DNA from: Alicyclobacillus herbarius DSM 13609
Lineage (GTDB): Bacteria; Bacillota; Bacilli; Alicyclobacillales; Alicyclobacillaceae
Reading direction: 5' to 3'
Length of the DNA stretch: 64,000 bases
NCBI RefSeq assembly: GCF_000430585.1
Contig: NZ_AUMH01000005.1
Span: 1-64,000 of the forward strand
Both the position numbers and the translations under genes were made by a program. Below are positions 1-8,806 of this stretch, piece by piece (the stretch's first letter is position 1; every line of letters starts with the position of its first letter). The notes below the pieces were generated by a model that was given only the letters and a program-made list of their open reading frames with translations, was not told the DNA's origin and searched no databases.

Positions 1-52
1 TCCTGGTCGATGGTTGGTTTGGGCAACTACCACGATACCAGGAGGTTTTTTC

Positions 53-121
53 ATGCCGCAAACCTCAAATTACTTCGTTACAGGACTGCTCATATCAGAG
101 GAATTATACCAGTTCTATTGA
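53..121 (+). CDS. possible 22-aa ORF, doubtful
   Basis: A 22-codon ORF starts at an ATG placed seven bases after a perfect AGGAGG site and ends with TGA. The peptide is MPQTSNYFVTGLLISEELYQ plus two residues. I do not recognise it. The strong ribosome binding site suggests a real start, but the length suggests either a leader peptide or the 5' stub of a gene cut off by a deletion or an insertion-sequence excision at the window edge. Confidence 0.25.
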   Translation: MPQTSNYFVTGLLISEELYQFY

Positions 122-198
122 TAGAATGTACCTATTTATCAGATGTGAGCTTCAATTTATATTGTGAGCGATAGAATCCTTGGGTTGAGGTGAAGTGA

Positions 199-1065
199 AT
201 GAGCGACGTGAAGAGGATTGGTGTGGTCGGAGCCGGCAGTATGGGAACCGGGATTGCGCATCTGGCGGCGCTGAGCGGATTTCAGGTGACTCTTACGGAC
301 ACGGTGGAGGCGGCGCTCGGCCGGGCGCTTGGACACATGCGCAAGCTGATGGACCGGTCCATTTCGAAAGGGAAACTGACGCCTGAGCAGATGCACGAGA
401 CGCTGGCGCGTATCTCGGTCGTGCGCGAACTGGAGGCAATGGCCGAGGCGGACTTCGTCATCGAGGCCATCATTGAGGATCAGGCGGCGAAACAAGACCT
501 GTTTACCCGCTTGGACAAGATCTGCCGGACCGGTGTGGTGCTGGCGACCAACACCTCCTCCATCTCCATCACCAGCATCGCTGCTGCCACGGGGCGCCCC
601 GAACGGGTAGTGGGGATGCACTTTTTCAATCCCCCGCAGGTGATGCGTCTCGTCGAGGTGGTGCGCGGTTACGAGACCAGCGACGCCACCGTCGCCGAGA
701 CGAAGGCGCTAGCTGAACGGATGCGCAAGACGACGGTCGAGGTCAAGCGGGATACCCCGGGATTCATCGTGAACCGGGTGATGATTCCGCAGCTCATCGA
801 GGCCATTCGGTTGGTGGAAGAGGGGGTGGCGAGCAAGGAGGACGTGGACACCGCCGTCAAGCTAGGCCTGAACTACCCGATGGGTCCCTTTGAACTGCAG
901 GACTTCGCGGGGGTGGACATAGGGCTGCACGTGATGGACGTGTTTTACAACGAACTGAAAGACCCTCGTTACGCGGCGCCGCAGTCGCTGCGCGCCCTCG
1001 TTCGCGCGGGGCGGTTGGGAAAAAAGGTGAAGAAGGGCTGGTACGATTACGGGGACAAGGATTGA
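199..1065 (+). CDS. 3-hydroxyacyl-CoA (3-hydroxybutyryl-CoA) dehydrogenase
   Basis: This 288-aa protein is a cytoplasmic NAD-dependent dehydrogenase that oxidises 3-hydroxyacyl-CoA to 3-ketoacyl-CoA. The N-terminal Rossmann domain has the dinucleotide motif GAGSMG at residues 11-16. The family's conserved TNTSS stretch is at 118-122 and the catalytic-loop sequence HFFNPP begins at His141. The C-terminal half is the all-helical substrate and dimer domain, with the conserved NYPMGPFEL signature. The length is typical of the Hbd/PaaH/MmgB family. The ATG is preceded by GAGGTG at a good distance. It stands apart from the beta-oxidation island at 19-33 kb, which relies on an SDR for this step, so it may serve another route such as butyrate or PHB metabolism. 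Confidence 0.93.
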   Translation: MSDVKRIGVVGAGSMGTGIAHLAALSGFQVTLTDTVEAALGRALGHMRKLMDRSISKGKLTPEQMHETLARISVVRELEAMAEADFVIEAIIEDQAAKQDLFTRLDKICRTGVVLATNTSSISITSIAAATGRPERVVGMHFFNPPQVMRLVEVVRGYETSDATVAETKALAERMRKTTVEVKRDTPGFIVNRVMIPQLIEAIRLVEEGVASKEDVDTAVKLGLNYPMGPFELQDFAGVDIGLHVMDVFYNELKDPRYAAPQSLRALVRAGRLGKKVKKGWYDYGDKD

Positions 1066-1506
1066 CGCGCCATCTCCACGCCGCGGCTATGCGTTCTGGA
1101 GACCGGGTGACACCCATCGTCTCCAGGCGCCCGTTCAACAGCGGCTACTGGATGTGCAGGAGCTGCTCCGAAATAGACGATCGAGAGTTCATTCTCTTGT
1201 TTGGCTGTACGGCTCGCTCGGTGTTGTTATGACTTTAGCAGCTGGAATCGTGATTATGCAGTTCTCAGGTCGCGTGTGACAGCAAGTCCCTATGCGAGCC
1301 GTGGACACAACTAGAGAACTTTTTCATTTCCAAATCAACGACCGCCAGGTCGCCGACTCTTGCTCGCGGAGATACTCAACCTGAACAACATTGCTTGTTC
1401 ACGAACGGATGGGTACAATGGTCATGAGATGTTCTTTATAACGAACAATATTCGTGGAACATCCTTCATGGTCGTCCTATGGCCCGGGGGACGGAGGCTG
1501 AGCGGA
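1066..1506. other. non-coding or degenerate spacer, 440 bp
   Basis: No convincing gene is visible. A reading frame open to the TGA at 1277-1279 encodes a hydrophobic stretch (WLYGSLGVVMTLAAGIVIMQ) that looks like a membrane segment. It has no start codon or ribosome site, so it may be the 3' remnant of a lost membrane-protein gene. The rest shows no structure I can interpret. Confidence 0.35.
1096..1126 (+). terminator. hairpin after the dehydrogenase gene
   Basis: An inverted repeat CTGGAGAC / GTCTCCAG (8 bp, perfect) encloses a shorter GGGT/ACCC arm about 30 bp after the stop codon of the 3-hydroxyacyl-CoA dehydrogenase gene. There is no clear T-tract, so intrinsic termination is only possible. 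Confidence 0.4.
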
Positions 1507-1861
1507 GTGGGGATTTTGCATATTTTGAACCATATGAAAAACGTTGGGAATGGCATCGTGAATGTTTGCGTCGACCTGGCATGTGTTCAGGCTCGTCATG
1601 GTCGCAAGGTGGCTGTGGTTTCTGCAGGCGGCGGGTTTGTCGAACTGTTGAACCAACACGGGGTGGGTCACTACGAATTGGACCAGCGACGTAATGTGTC
1701 CTGCAAAATCCTGCCCTTAAAAATGAATTGTCGATCCGCTCGCGCACCGGGATCGAGCGGTTCCATGTGAACCGAGTATACGAGGAAACCCAAGCGGTCT
1801 ATGAGGAGGCGACGGCACGGGGACACGGAACGTCGTTTCCGGTGAAAGCCGTTCATATGTA
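1507..1861 (+). pseudogene. glycosyltransferase family 4 remnant, internally deleted
   Basis: The 5' part starts at GTG 1507 behind a GGAGG site and encodes VGILHILNHMKNVGNGIVNV followed by a typical GT4 N-terminal Rossmann segment (GRKVAVVSAGGGFVELLNQ) up to about 1690. From about 1698 a different frame encodes a C-terminal-looking segment (RTGIERFHVNRVYEETQAVY) that ends with TAG at 1859-1861. The simplest reading is one glycosyltransferase gene of usual size (about 1.1 kb) that lost roughly 0.8 kb from its middle and was put out of frame. It precedes an intact GT4 gene, consistent with a shrunken polysaccharide locus. It cannot encode a working enzyme. Confidence 0.7.
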
Positions 1862-1972
1862 GGTGTATATAGCGGATTCCCCATAGAAGGGAACCATGAA
1901 GGAACATGTCGATGCTTTTTGCCGAACTGGAGGGCCGTTTAAACTCAGCCGGTATGGGGTGGGGGAGCACGC

Positions 1973-3121
1973 ATGAAGGTTTGCATCGTCACACACAGGG
2001 TGGTGCAGGGGGATGGGCAGGGCCGGGTCAACTACGAGATCGCCAGGCGTTTGTTAGACATGGGGTACAAACTGATTCTGATTGCCAGCGAGACTGAGGA
2101 TACACTCACCGATGACCCACGCGTAGAGTGGGTTCGAGTTGATGTCCGTGCCTATCCGACAGAACTGCTCAGAAAACAGGTCTTTGCGCTGCGGAGCGTG
2201 CTCTGGCTTCGTCGCCATCGTCAGCGATATGACATTCTTCACGTCAACGGGTTCATCACATGGTTTCCGGCAGACGTAAACACGGCTCATTTTGTACATA
2301 GTGCCTGGATGCATTCATCGGTCCATACCGCGAAGATTCGCCGTGGGCCATACGGTTGGTACCAGTGGCTGTATACGACGCTGAACGCCGCCCTTGAGCG
2401 ACGCGCCTACCACCAGGCCCATGAAGTCGTTGCGGTGTCTGAATTGGTGCGCAATCAGTTGACTAACTTCTGCAGGGTTCCGAAGGCTTGCATTCAGGTC
2501 GTCGTGAACGGTGTCGACACCGAGGAGTTTCGGCCGGATAGCCTTTCACGCCCTTCATTAGGACTTCCGGAGCAGGTGCCACTGGCCTTGTTTGCAGGGG
2601 ACCTGCGTACGCCTAGAAAGAATTTGGAAACCGTATTGGCGGCGGTGGCTCGGGTGCCAAGGGTGCATCTGGCTGTGCTGGGGGATGTGGAACGGAGCAT
2701 CTATCCCAAAATGGCGGAAGGCCTTGGGATACTGGAGCGTGTTCACTTTCTGGGTTACCGGAGTGACGTGGCTCGGGTCATGCAGGCCGCGGACCTGTTT
2801 TTGTTTCCATCAAGATATGAGCCATGCGGCCTGGTGATTCTGGAAGCGCTCGCGAGTGGACTCCCCGTTATCACGGCAAGAACGGCAGGGGGAGCGGAAC
2901 TGGTGACTTCCGAATGCGGTTTTGTGCTCGAAGACCCAGACGATGTGAATGCACTCACGCGGTATCTAACGTACTTAGTGGATAATCCCGAGGCTCGGCT
3001 GCGATTCGGTCGTGAGGCAAGGGACGTTGCTGAAAGGAATCACTGGAACAGGATGACGGACGAGTACATCAAGATTTACCATCGGGTGGTTCAAGCGAAA
3101 CCACGAGGAGTCTGCGTGTGA
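1973..3121 (+). CDS. glycosyltransferase family 4 (GT-B fold)
   Basis: This 382-aa cytoplasmic or membrane-associated enzyme probably transfers a sugar from a nucleotide-sugar donor during cell-surface polysaccharide or teichuronic-type polymer assembly. The N-terminal half (about residues 1-180) is the acceptor-binding Rossmann domain. The C-terminal half carries the GT4 hallmarks: the donor-domain start LFAGDLRTPRKN, the FLGYRSDVARVMQAADLFLF segment and the signature FPSRYEPCGLVILEAL, which holds the E-x7-E pair that binds the donor. The ATG start follows a GGGGG site. The next gene downstream is a Wzx-like flippase and the one after that makes dTDP-rhamnose, which fits a polysaccharide locus. 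The exact sugar cannot be told. Confidence 0.9.
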   Translation: MKVCIVTHRVVQGDGQGRVNYEIARRLLDMGYKLILIASETEDTLTDDPRVEWVRVDVRAYPTELLRKQVFALRSVLWLRRHRQRYDILHVNGFITWFPADVNTAHFVHSAWMHSSVHTAKIRRGPYGWYQWLYTTLNAALERRAYHQAHEVVAVSELVRNQLTNFCRVPKACIQVVVNGVDTEEFRPDSLSRPSLGLPEQVPLALFAGDLRTPRKNLETVLAAVARVPRVHLAVLGDVERSIYPKMAEGLGILERVHFLGYRSDVARVMQAADLFLFPSRYEPCGLVILEALASGLPVITARTAGGAELVTSECGFVLEDPDDVNALTRYLTYLVDNPEARLRFGREARDVAERNHWNRMTDEYIKIYHRVVQAKPRGVCV

Positions 3122-3176
3122 CCTTTTTTGCGACGGGGCCATGGGTGCCTTTGTTTGTGCGGATGGGGGCTCGAAA

Positions 3177-4769
3177 ATGAGGGGTGCCGGCAACGCCACG
3201 AGGAGGGTGTTTTTCAATAGTACCGCTCTGACTGCCATGAAAATGTTAGGATTGCTTATTAGCTTCTTCGTGACCCCCATCACCATTCATCAGCTGGGGA
3301 TGGCCGATTATGGCCTGTGGGCGATCTTAAGTGGGATGGTCAGTTACTTTACGCTGCTGGATTTCGGGACGGGTAGCACGTTCATGACCCAGTTTGCGTT
3401 GTTTTATGCTGCGGACAATCGTCAGAGAATCCGCGAAGTGATGACCTTTGGTATCGTCTTTTACCTTGGACTGGGTATCTTGATGGTTCCTGTCGCCTGG
3501 CTTGTGGCGTCCCACCTAGTCCGTTGGTTCCATGTTTCAGCCGCCGAATCCTCGATGGTCGTTCGCGTGTTCTGGTACACGTATGCTTACCTATTCGTCT
3601 CCCGGGCACTGGGCGGATTTGGTACACTACTGAACGCGGCACAGAAGATGGTATTTATGTCCGCTCTCGGATTTGCATGCCAAGGGCTTAATTCGGCGGT
3701 GTTGCTCATCGCTCTCGTGCTGCACCTATCGCTGGATTCATTCGTGATTGCGAACTATCTGTCGCTCATAGTGAGTATAGTGGTCACAGTCGTGGCTGCC
3801 AGGCGCCTAGTTCGGGGGCGGCTTACTTGCGCCCCATGGCATATTCGAGGAGACACGGTCAAAGGGCTGCTTTCTTTCGGTGGATGGATGCAGCTCACGA
3901 ACTTGGCCAACCAGGTGAATATGGAAACAGATAGGATTCTCATTGGCCACTTCGTAGGCGCTGGGGCCACCGGAGTTTATCAACTGGGGAATAAGCTGGC
4001 CCTCATGTCGAGATACCTTCCCTTAACGATGCTGAGTGCCATGCTTCCGGCCATCTCCGAGCAGTACGCCACCCACTCGGAACACAAGATTCGCTCCTCC
4101 TACATCGAAGGGACTCGGTGGCTGGCCCTCGTTACATTTCTCGTCTCCGGTTTTCTCATCAGTGCAAACGATCCGCTGCAGGTGTTGTGGCTTGGTCATT
4201 CCATCCCCTCCCTTTCGTTCATGACGGAAGCTTTGTTGGTCGGGTATGTGACCAACAATTTGACCGGCGTTGGAACAACCATCCTCCGTGCAGTTGGAAC
4301 TCCGCGACTGGAAGCCTACTACATGGTTGTCGGCGCCGTGTTAAACATCCTGTTGACAGTCGTGCTGGCGCCAAGGTTTGGCGTGTGGGGGATTCTTTGG
4401 GGGACCGCATTGGGGATGACCCTGAGTTCGTGGTACTTCCTTTTCGCGTTTCACAGGTACCTAAACATCCGATGGTGGTCCGAATTTCTACGATATATCG
4501 TAGAGCTTGCGATTGCGGCTGTCGGTGCGGGATTACCCACCTATGAAATCTCGCGGACGATAGGCGAGCTACCGAACCGAATCCTCGCCTTGACTGCGGT
4601 TTTCGGCCTTGGGGCCTTCTTTACCTTGACTTTCTTATTCCTGGTGACCGTACTTCGCTTCTTTCAGCCGCGAGACGTCGAACGCCTGAAGAGATTGGTT
4701 CCATTCAGATTTGTGGACTCGCGTTGGTCACGTTTGCTATTGGATGTGGCGGATCGGATGGTTCGATGA
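3177..4769 (+). CDS. polysaccharide flippase, Wzx/MOP superfamily
   Basis: This protein of about 530 aa is a polytopic membrane protein with 12-14 predicted hydrophobic segments. It resembles the lipopolysaccharide-type MOP flippases that move undecaprenyl-linked oligosaccharide units across the cytoplasmic membrane. The N-terminus (RRVFFNSTALTAMKMLGLLI) and the repeated segments ending in charged loops are typical. The ATG at 3177 sits behind GGGGG. An upstream in-frame ATG at 3141 has no good ribosome site and is the alternative. It follows a glycosyltransferase and precedes a dTDP-sugar epimerase gene, so the substrate may contain rhamnose. No polymerase or ligase is visible nearby, so the locus is probably incomplete. 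Confidence 0.85.
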   Translation: MRGAGNATRRVFFNSTALTAMKMLGLLISFFVTPITIHQLGMADYGLWAILSGMVSYFTLLDFGTGSTFMTQFALFYAADNRQRIREVMTFGIVFYLGLGILMVPVAWLVASHLVRWFHVSAAESSMVVRVFWYTYAYLFVSRALGGFGTLLNAAQKMVFMSALGFACQGLNSAVLLIALVLHLSLDSFVIANYLSLIVSIVVTVVAARRLVRGRLTCAPWHIRGDTVKGLLSFGGWMQLTNLANQVNMETDRILIGHFVGAGATGVYQLGNKLALMSRYLPLTMLSAMLPAISEQYATHSEHKIRSSYIEGTRWLALVTFLVSGFLISANDPLQVLWLGHSIPSLSFMTEALLVGYVTNNLTGVGTTILRAVGTPRLEAYYMVVGAVLNILLTVVLAPRFGVWGILWGTALGMTLSSWYFLFAFHRYLNIRWWSEFLRYIVELAIAAVGAGLPTYEISRTIGELPNRILALTAVFGLGAFFTLTFLFLVTVLRFFQPRDVERLKRLVPFRFVDSRWSRLLLDVADRMVR

Positions 4770-4885
4770 TGAAAGCCTCCACGAGGCTGAAGCCTTGGGC
4801 TGGTTATGTCACGGCTATACACGCCAGCAGGGATGAACCTAGCCTTTGGCCTTAGATAACATGTCATCGAAACGGAGGATGGAAA

Positions 4886-5461
4886 TTGAAGATTACCCCT
4901 ACTGATCTGGAGGGCGTCATCCTTATCGAACCGGACGTCTTTGGCGACCACCGTGGCTATTTCACGGAAACCTACAACAAAGCTCGCCTTGCCGAGGTCG
5001 GTATTGAGCTTGATTTTGTTCAAGACAACCAATCCTTGTCCGCTCAGCCAGGCACTCTCCGCGGTCTCCACTACCAACTGACGCCCAAGGCACAGACGAA
5101 ACTCGTCCGTGTCATACAGGGCGCCGTTTACGATATCGCCGTTGACATTCGCAAAGGTTCCCCCACCTTTGGCAAGTGGGTTGCGGTCATTCTCACGGCC
5201 GACAACCACCGCCAACTCCTGATTCCCAAAGGCTACGCCCATGGTTTTTGTACCCTGGTACCCAATACAATTGTCGCCTACAAGGTGGATGAGTACTATT
5301 CTCCAGAACACGACCGAGGTATTTTGTGGAACGACCCGACGCTGTCGATTCCATGGCCGACTTCAAATCCGGTATTGTCGGCGAAGGATGAGAGGCATCC
5401 AGGGTTGGAAGAGGCGGAGGTGTTTGAAATAGAGAACTGGAAATGTCTACAAGATGCGTAG
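4886..5461 (+). CDS. rfbC: dTDP-4-dehydrorhamnose 3,5-epimerase
   Basis: This 191-aa cupin-fold enzyme catalyses the third step of dTDP-L-rhamnose synthesis, the C3/C5 double epimerisation of dTDP-4-keto-6-deoxyglucose. The family signatures are present: DVFGDHRGYFTETYN near residues 18-32, QDNQSLS followed by GTLRGLHYQ with the catalytic His, DIAVDIRKGSPTFG, and PKGYAHGF. The start is a TTG at 4886, eight bases after GGAGG. The other three rhamnose genes (rfbA, B, D) are not in the window, so they must lie elsewhere or the gene is a leftover of the polysaccharide locus. The protein itself looks intact. Confidence 0.95.
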   Translation: MKITPTDLEGVILIEPDVFGDHRGYFTETYNKARLAEVGIELDFVQDNQSLSAQPGTLRGLHYQLTPKAQTKLVRVIQGAVYDIAVDIRKGSPTFGKWVAVILTADNHRQLLIPKGYAHGFCTLVPNTIVAYKVDEYYSPEHDRGILWNDPTLSIPWPTSNPVLSAKDERHPGLEEAEVFEIENWKCLQDA

Positions 5462-5527
5462 TACTTCGCGGACGGGTTACAGGCCACCGAGTTCCCGTCG
5501 CGCACCCATCCAGACAACGACATTCGC

Positions 5528-5878
5528 GTGGAAAACCCGGACGGCACGTATACGGATTACTCTGTAAAGTCCTATGCCGATCCGTCCGAGTTTGCGCACG
5601 CGGTCGCTTCACACCCGAATTCCCATCATTACATCATTAACCACGATCTATACACGCAACTGTCCCAAGATGGATTGCTTCAATCGTATGCGGACAACGG
5701 GATCGACATCCAAGATGGTGGATATTTGCATGCGGATTTGCAAGCGCAAGCCACTGACGCTTTGGATAACATCCACCAGGCTGCCGATGTAGGGCATCAC
5801 ATCCCATACATCGGACTGGTCATGCTCGGTATCCGGAGTTTTCATAATATCCGACGCTTCAAAAAAAGAGCAAAGTAA
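5528..5878 (+). CDS. hypothetical protein, probably 5'-truncated
   Basis: I do not recognise this 116-aa protein. It is His- and Asp-rich in its first two thirds (FAHAVASHPNSHHYIINHDL) and has one moderately hydrophobic segment near the C-terminus (HHIPYIGLVMLGIRSFHNIR) before a basic tail. The GTG at 5528 has no good ribosome site, and protein-like sequence runs upstream in the same frame to a stop at 5459-5461, which is also the last codon of rfbC. That pattern suggests the 3' end of a longer gene whose beginning was deleted. Neighbouring segments are also degenerate. Confidence 0.45.
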   Translation: MENPDGTYTDYSVKSYADPSEFAHAVASHPNSHHYIINHDLYTQLSQDGLLQSYADNGIDIQDGGYLHADLQAQATDALDNIHQAADVGHHIPYIGLVMLGIRSFHNIRRFKKRAK

Positions 5879-5983
5879 GGATGAACTGGCTGTACATCTG
5901 GTAGGGGACGGTACTCGTACGGTAGCAGCAACGGGTGCAGCGTGAACTCGTGATTCAGAGCGAGGACCCTTTTAGTACCTGGA

Positions 5984-6214
5984 TTGGCCTGGTGCTATGT
6001 CGACGAATTAGCTGCATACCAGAAAAAGGCCGCGAAGTATCCCCATTACCCGCACCGTTTTTCAAAACCCGCCGTTCAAATTGTTGAGGCACTGGCCTGG
6101 GATGCGTTAATGCGGACTCCGGAACCAGATACCTCAAGGAAGCGGCATAGACCGCACTTACTTCCTCTGGTCGCAGCTTTGTCGGGGATTGGAGCCGTAC
6201 TTTTCGCGTGGTGA
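5984..6214 (+). CDS. hypothetical fragment with C-terminal membrane segment
   Basis: This frame of about 76 codons encodes a soluble part (VDELAAYQKKAAKYPHYPHR) and ends in a short hydrophobic segment (LLPLVAALSGIGAVLFAW). The best start is a TTG without a clear ribosome site, and the frame is open further upstream to 5953. It may be a remnant. I cannot assign a function. It lies between two other damaged genes, which lowers the chance that it is expressed. Confidence 0.35.
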   Translation: MAWCYVDELAAYQKKAAKYPHYPHRFSKPAVQIVEALAWDALMRTPEPDTSRKRHRPHLLPLVAALSGIGAVLFAW

Positions 6215-6296
6215 CTCAGATTTTAAGTGCAGGCTCAGTGCGATTTTACCGTTTATGAGTCATTGCAAATTATTATGGGGTTGGGTGACATGAAAC

Positions 6297-7150
6297 GTGA
6301 AACGGGATGGAATTAAAATCTTGGTCGGCGTACTTTTGGCGCTTGCTCTGGCTTTGATGCATTTGTTGTTCTGGGGGATTGTGGTATGTGCCGCTCTGTG
6401 GTATTTGTGGAGAACGGATACCTTTTCTTTTCGTACGAAACTTCTTGCTATCTGGTCGCGGCGCGATCAGCATCTCTCTGACATGGAGATCATGGCGCAC
6501 CGATTACTACAAGAGATAGAGAAACGGCTTTACGGCCAGCAAGACAGATTCCTGACATTTCTACAAAGGCGTAACGAAATGTACCAAGAATTATTGGTGA
6601 AAGAAAGCGCCTTGCATCAATTTCGACAAGAGGCGGCCGAGTCACAAAGACAGCTTAGAGGCCCAGCAAAAACTAGTTCATGCCACTACACAACTTGATA
6701 CCTTACGTCAAGCCCATGAGGAAGCACTTGGGCGCTTAAGGCAGCTTGAGAACGCTCAGCAGGCTAAAGGAGTTAGACTCCCTGCGGACGCAGCATGAAA
6801 ACGCCTTAGTTCAGGCCGAGGATGCTGAGCACCGGGCATCGCTCTATCAATCCGAATTACAACAGTTCGAACAGCAACTGCGAGAGAGAGTAGAAGCGGA
6901 ACAAAAGCTGAAAGAGCGGCTTGAAGCTGTGGAATTTGAATATCAAAACCTTCAAGAGGTTCATAACAACATGTTGAAGGCACATAATCAGCCCGTAATT
7001 TTACGGGTCGGGGGAGAGAGTCGTAACAAGGGCAACCAAGACCAGATTATTCATTGGTTAAAGAAACATGAGGATTGGATTTCTCAGTTTATTGGAGATC
7101 CGGAAAGAACAAAGAAGTTGGTAACTGGGTCTGTCCAGCGGGATCATTAA
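6297..7150 (+). pseudogene. membrane-anchored coiled-coil protein, two frameshifts
   Basis: The N-terminal part (GTG 6297) has one membrane segment (ILVGVLLALALALMHLLFWG and beyond) followed by a long charged helix. The reading frame then moves twice. Near 6650 an AAA run appears to hold one extra A, and the helical sequence continues as LEAQQKLVHATTQLDTLRQA. Near 6770 a second AAA run appears to hold one extra A, and the protein continues as LKELDSLRTQHENALVQAED to the stop at 7150. Removing one A at each site would give one protein of about 280 aa: a membrane anchor, a coiled coil with repeated LDxLRxxHExAL units, and a C-terminal part ending IIHWLKKHEDWISQFIGDPE. The function is unknown. 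Confidence 0.7.
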
Positions 7151-7290
7151 GCGGCGGTTGTTGAGGTAAAGTCGACTCCCAATTCCCCCAGTCTCACCTT
7201 TTGCAGCGTCTAGCGTTAAGCGTTATTACGCGGTCCGGCACTAAATTCCTATGGGAACTCTATAAAATTCAATGTATCGGGAGGTGCGAT

Positions 7291-8307
7291 ATGCCCCACT
7301 TCAACACGAAGGCATATGTCGAAAACGCTTACGAATCAGCGAAGCGCGAATACGATTTGAGACACGCCCTCGATGCGGGCGATTTGCAAACCTGGCAAGC
7401 GTCTTTTCGTTCGCGGTTGGCAAGCCTGCTCGGGGTGGCTGAGATGCGAGACCGTTATCGAGGCGTACCCTTGTCCGCTCGGAAAGTGGGGGAGTGGGTG
7501 TACGATAGTTATCGTTGCGAGAAGTTGTATCTTACAAGTGAACCCGAAGTTGAACTTCCGTTTTATGTTTTTCTACCGAACAAACTTGATGCACCTTTTC
7601 CATTGTATATTGCCCTGCACGGGCACAACACGACGGGGAAGGAGGTGTTTCTTGCTGAGGATGCGGTTGAACATGATTTGCTGCTAGCCGCCCTCCGTGA
7701 GGGATACGCCGTCATCGTCCCTGATGTTCGGGCATTCGGCGAAATGTCCCGAGCGGAAGACCGAAAAGCAGGCCACCCAAATTCGTGTGAAGAGCTCCAA
7801 CGGCGCTCGCTCATGATGGGGTGTACACTCATTGGCGAACGCGTGTATGACGTGATGCGGCTGATTGACTACGCCCACACGCGCTCCGAGATCGACTCTC
7901 ACCGAATCATCGTCAACGGGCATTCGGGTGGCGGCGCGGTGACCCTTTTTGCGGCCGCTCTGGACACCCGCATCACGGCGGCCATTCCGACTTCCTACCT
8001 CTGCACGTTTAAGGAATCGATATTATCGATCCGCCATTGCGTATGTAACCTGATTCCAGGCATCTTGCAGCTCGGGGAAATGCAAGACGTTGCGGCGCTT
8101 TGTGCACCAAGACCTATCTTATTCATACATGGCAAAGAAGACCCCATCTTCCCGGTATCGGCTACGAAGCAAGCATTTGCCGAGATTCGTGGACTTTACC
8201 GTCAACTTGGTGCCGAAGCGTGTTGCGAGCTGTACGTAGGTGAGTTTGGCCACATCATCCATCACGATCCGATATGGCCGTTTCTTCGTAAAATAGTCTC
8301 CTTGTAA
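7291..8307 (+). CDS. alpha/beta hydrolase, acetyl-xylan-esterase-like
   Basis: This 338-aa serine hydrolase has no signal peptide and so is cytoplasmic. The nucleophile elbow GHSGGG places Ser212, the acid is Asp284 in HGKEDP, and the base is His321 in GEFGHII. The oxyanion region is LHGHNTTGKE near residue 110. The overall order matches the Abhydrolase_7/acetyl xylan esterase-like group, which removes acyl groups from sugars or other small esters. The ATG at 7291 is supported by GGGAGGTG. An upstream in-frame start at 7201 has no ribosome site. The nearby sugar ABC importer and AraC regulator make a carbohydrate-ester substrate reasonable, but this is inference. Confidence 0.8.
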   Translation: MPHFNTKAYVENAYESAKREYDLRHALDAGDLQTWQASFRSRLASLLGVAEMRDRYRGVPLSARKVGEWVYDSYRCEKLYLTSEPEVELPFYVFLPNKLDAPFPLYIALHGHNTTGKEVFLAEDAVEHDLLLAALREGYAVIVPDVRAFGEMSRAEDRKAGHPNSCEELQRRSLMMGCTLIGERVYDVMRLIDYAHTRSEIDSHRIIVNGHSGGGAVTLFAAALDTRITAAIPTSYLCTFKESILSIRHCVCNLIPGILQLGEMQDVAALCAPRPILFIHGKEDPIFPVSATKQAFAEIRGLYRQLGAEACCELYVGEFGHIIHHDPIWPFLRKIVSL

Positions 8308-8388
8308 TCGGTATAAATGGTGTTATGTGTATTTCATTCCGGGATCTAAGCCCGGGACCATCTAGATGCCCCAAGAAGATGGCACAGG

Positions 8389-8623
8389 CTATGCCTCGTA
8401 CAATTCTAGAGGAAGATTATCCGGGTCTTTAAAGAACGTAAACCGCTTTTTCCAGCTCAATTTGATCCCCTTTGTCAAGCTGCAAATCGAGTTTAAATGA
8501 CTCCCGCTCCGGACGGTACGTTTCGTTCACGACCCTGAAACCTAGCACGTTTGTGTAAAAATGCTTGGATACCTCATAGTCCGAACAGATGATGGCCACG
8601 TGATGAATCCGATTCAGCTTCAT
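8389..8623 (-). pseudogene. VOC/glyoxalase-like (YaeR-type) gene, internally deleted
   Basis: The first 57 codons encode the typical start of a YaeR/SMU1112c-type VOC protein: MKLNRIHHVAIICSDYEVSK, then FYTNVLGFRVVNETYR and LDLQLDKGDQIEL with the metal-ligand positions. After DQIEL the frame is lost and soon stops. In another frame the gene's usual C-terminus follows at once: KRFTFFKDPDNLPLELYEA, ending at 8389-8391. Proteins of this family are about 128 aa, so roughly 150 bp of the middle has been removed. The gene cannot form the complete beta-alpha-beta-beta-beta repeats and should be inactive. Confidence 0.85.
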
Positions 8624-8806
8624 CCGGTGCCGTCCTCCTCGCTATTTGTACGTGTACCGGCCGCCGGCGGTGTAAATCTTCTGCCCGGAGTTGGTCAAAG
8701 CATAGATAATATCTTGATTATCCGTGTTTTCGTCCCCCTTTGCAAAAGAGAGCGATTGGACTTCGTCAGGTCTGGCTGTGATTCATGCAGTGGTAACTGC
8801 ACTCCG

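Noticed and set aside
1421-1460. inverted repeat ACGAA/TTCGT as an operator
   Set aside because: Five-base arms in AT-rich spacer are expected by chance and no adjacent intact gene would use it.
8339-8355. terminator after the esterase gene
   Set aside because: CCGGG/CCCGG gives only a 5-bp stem without a T-tract; too weak to list.
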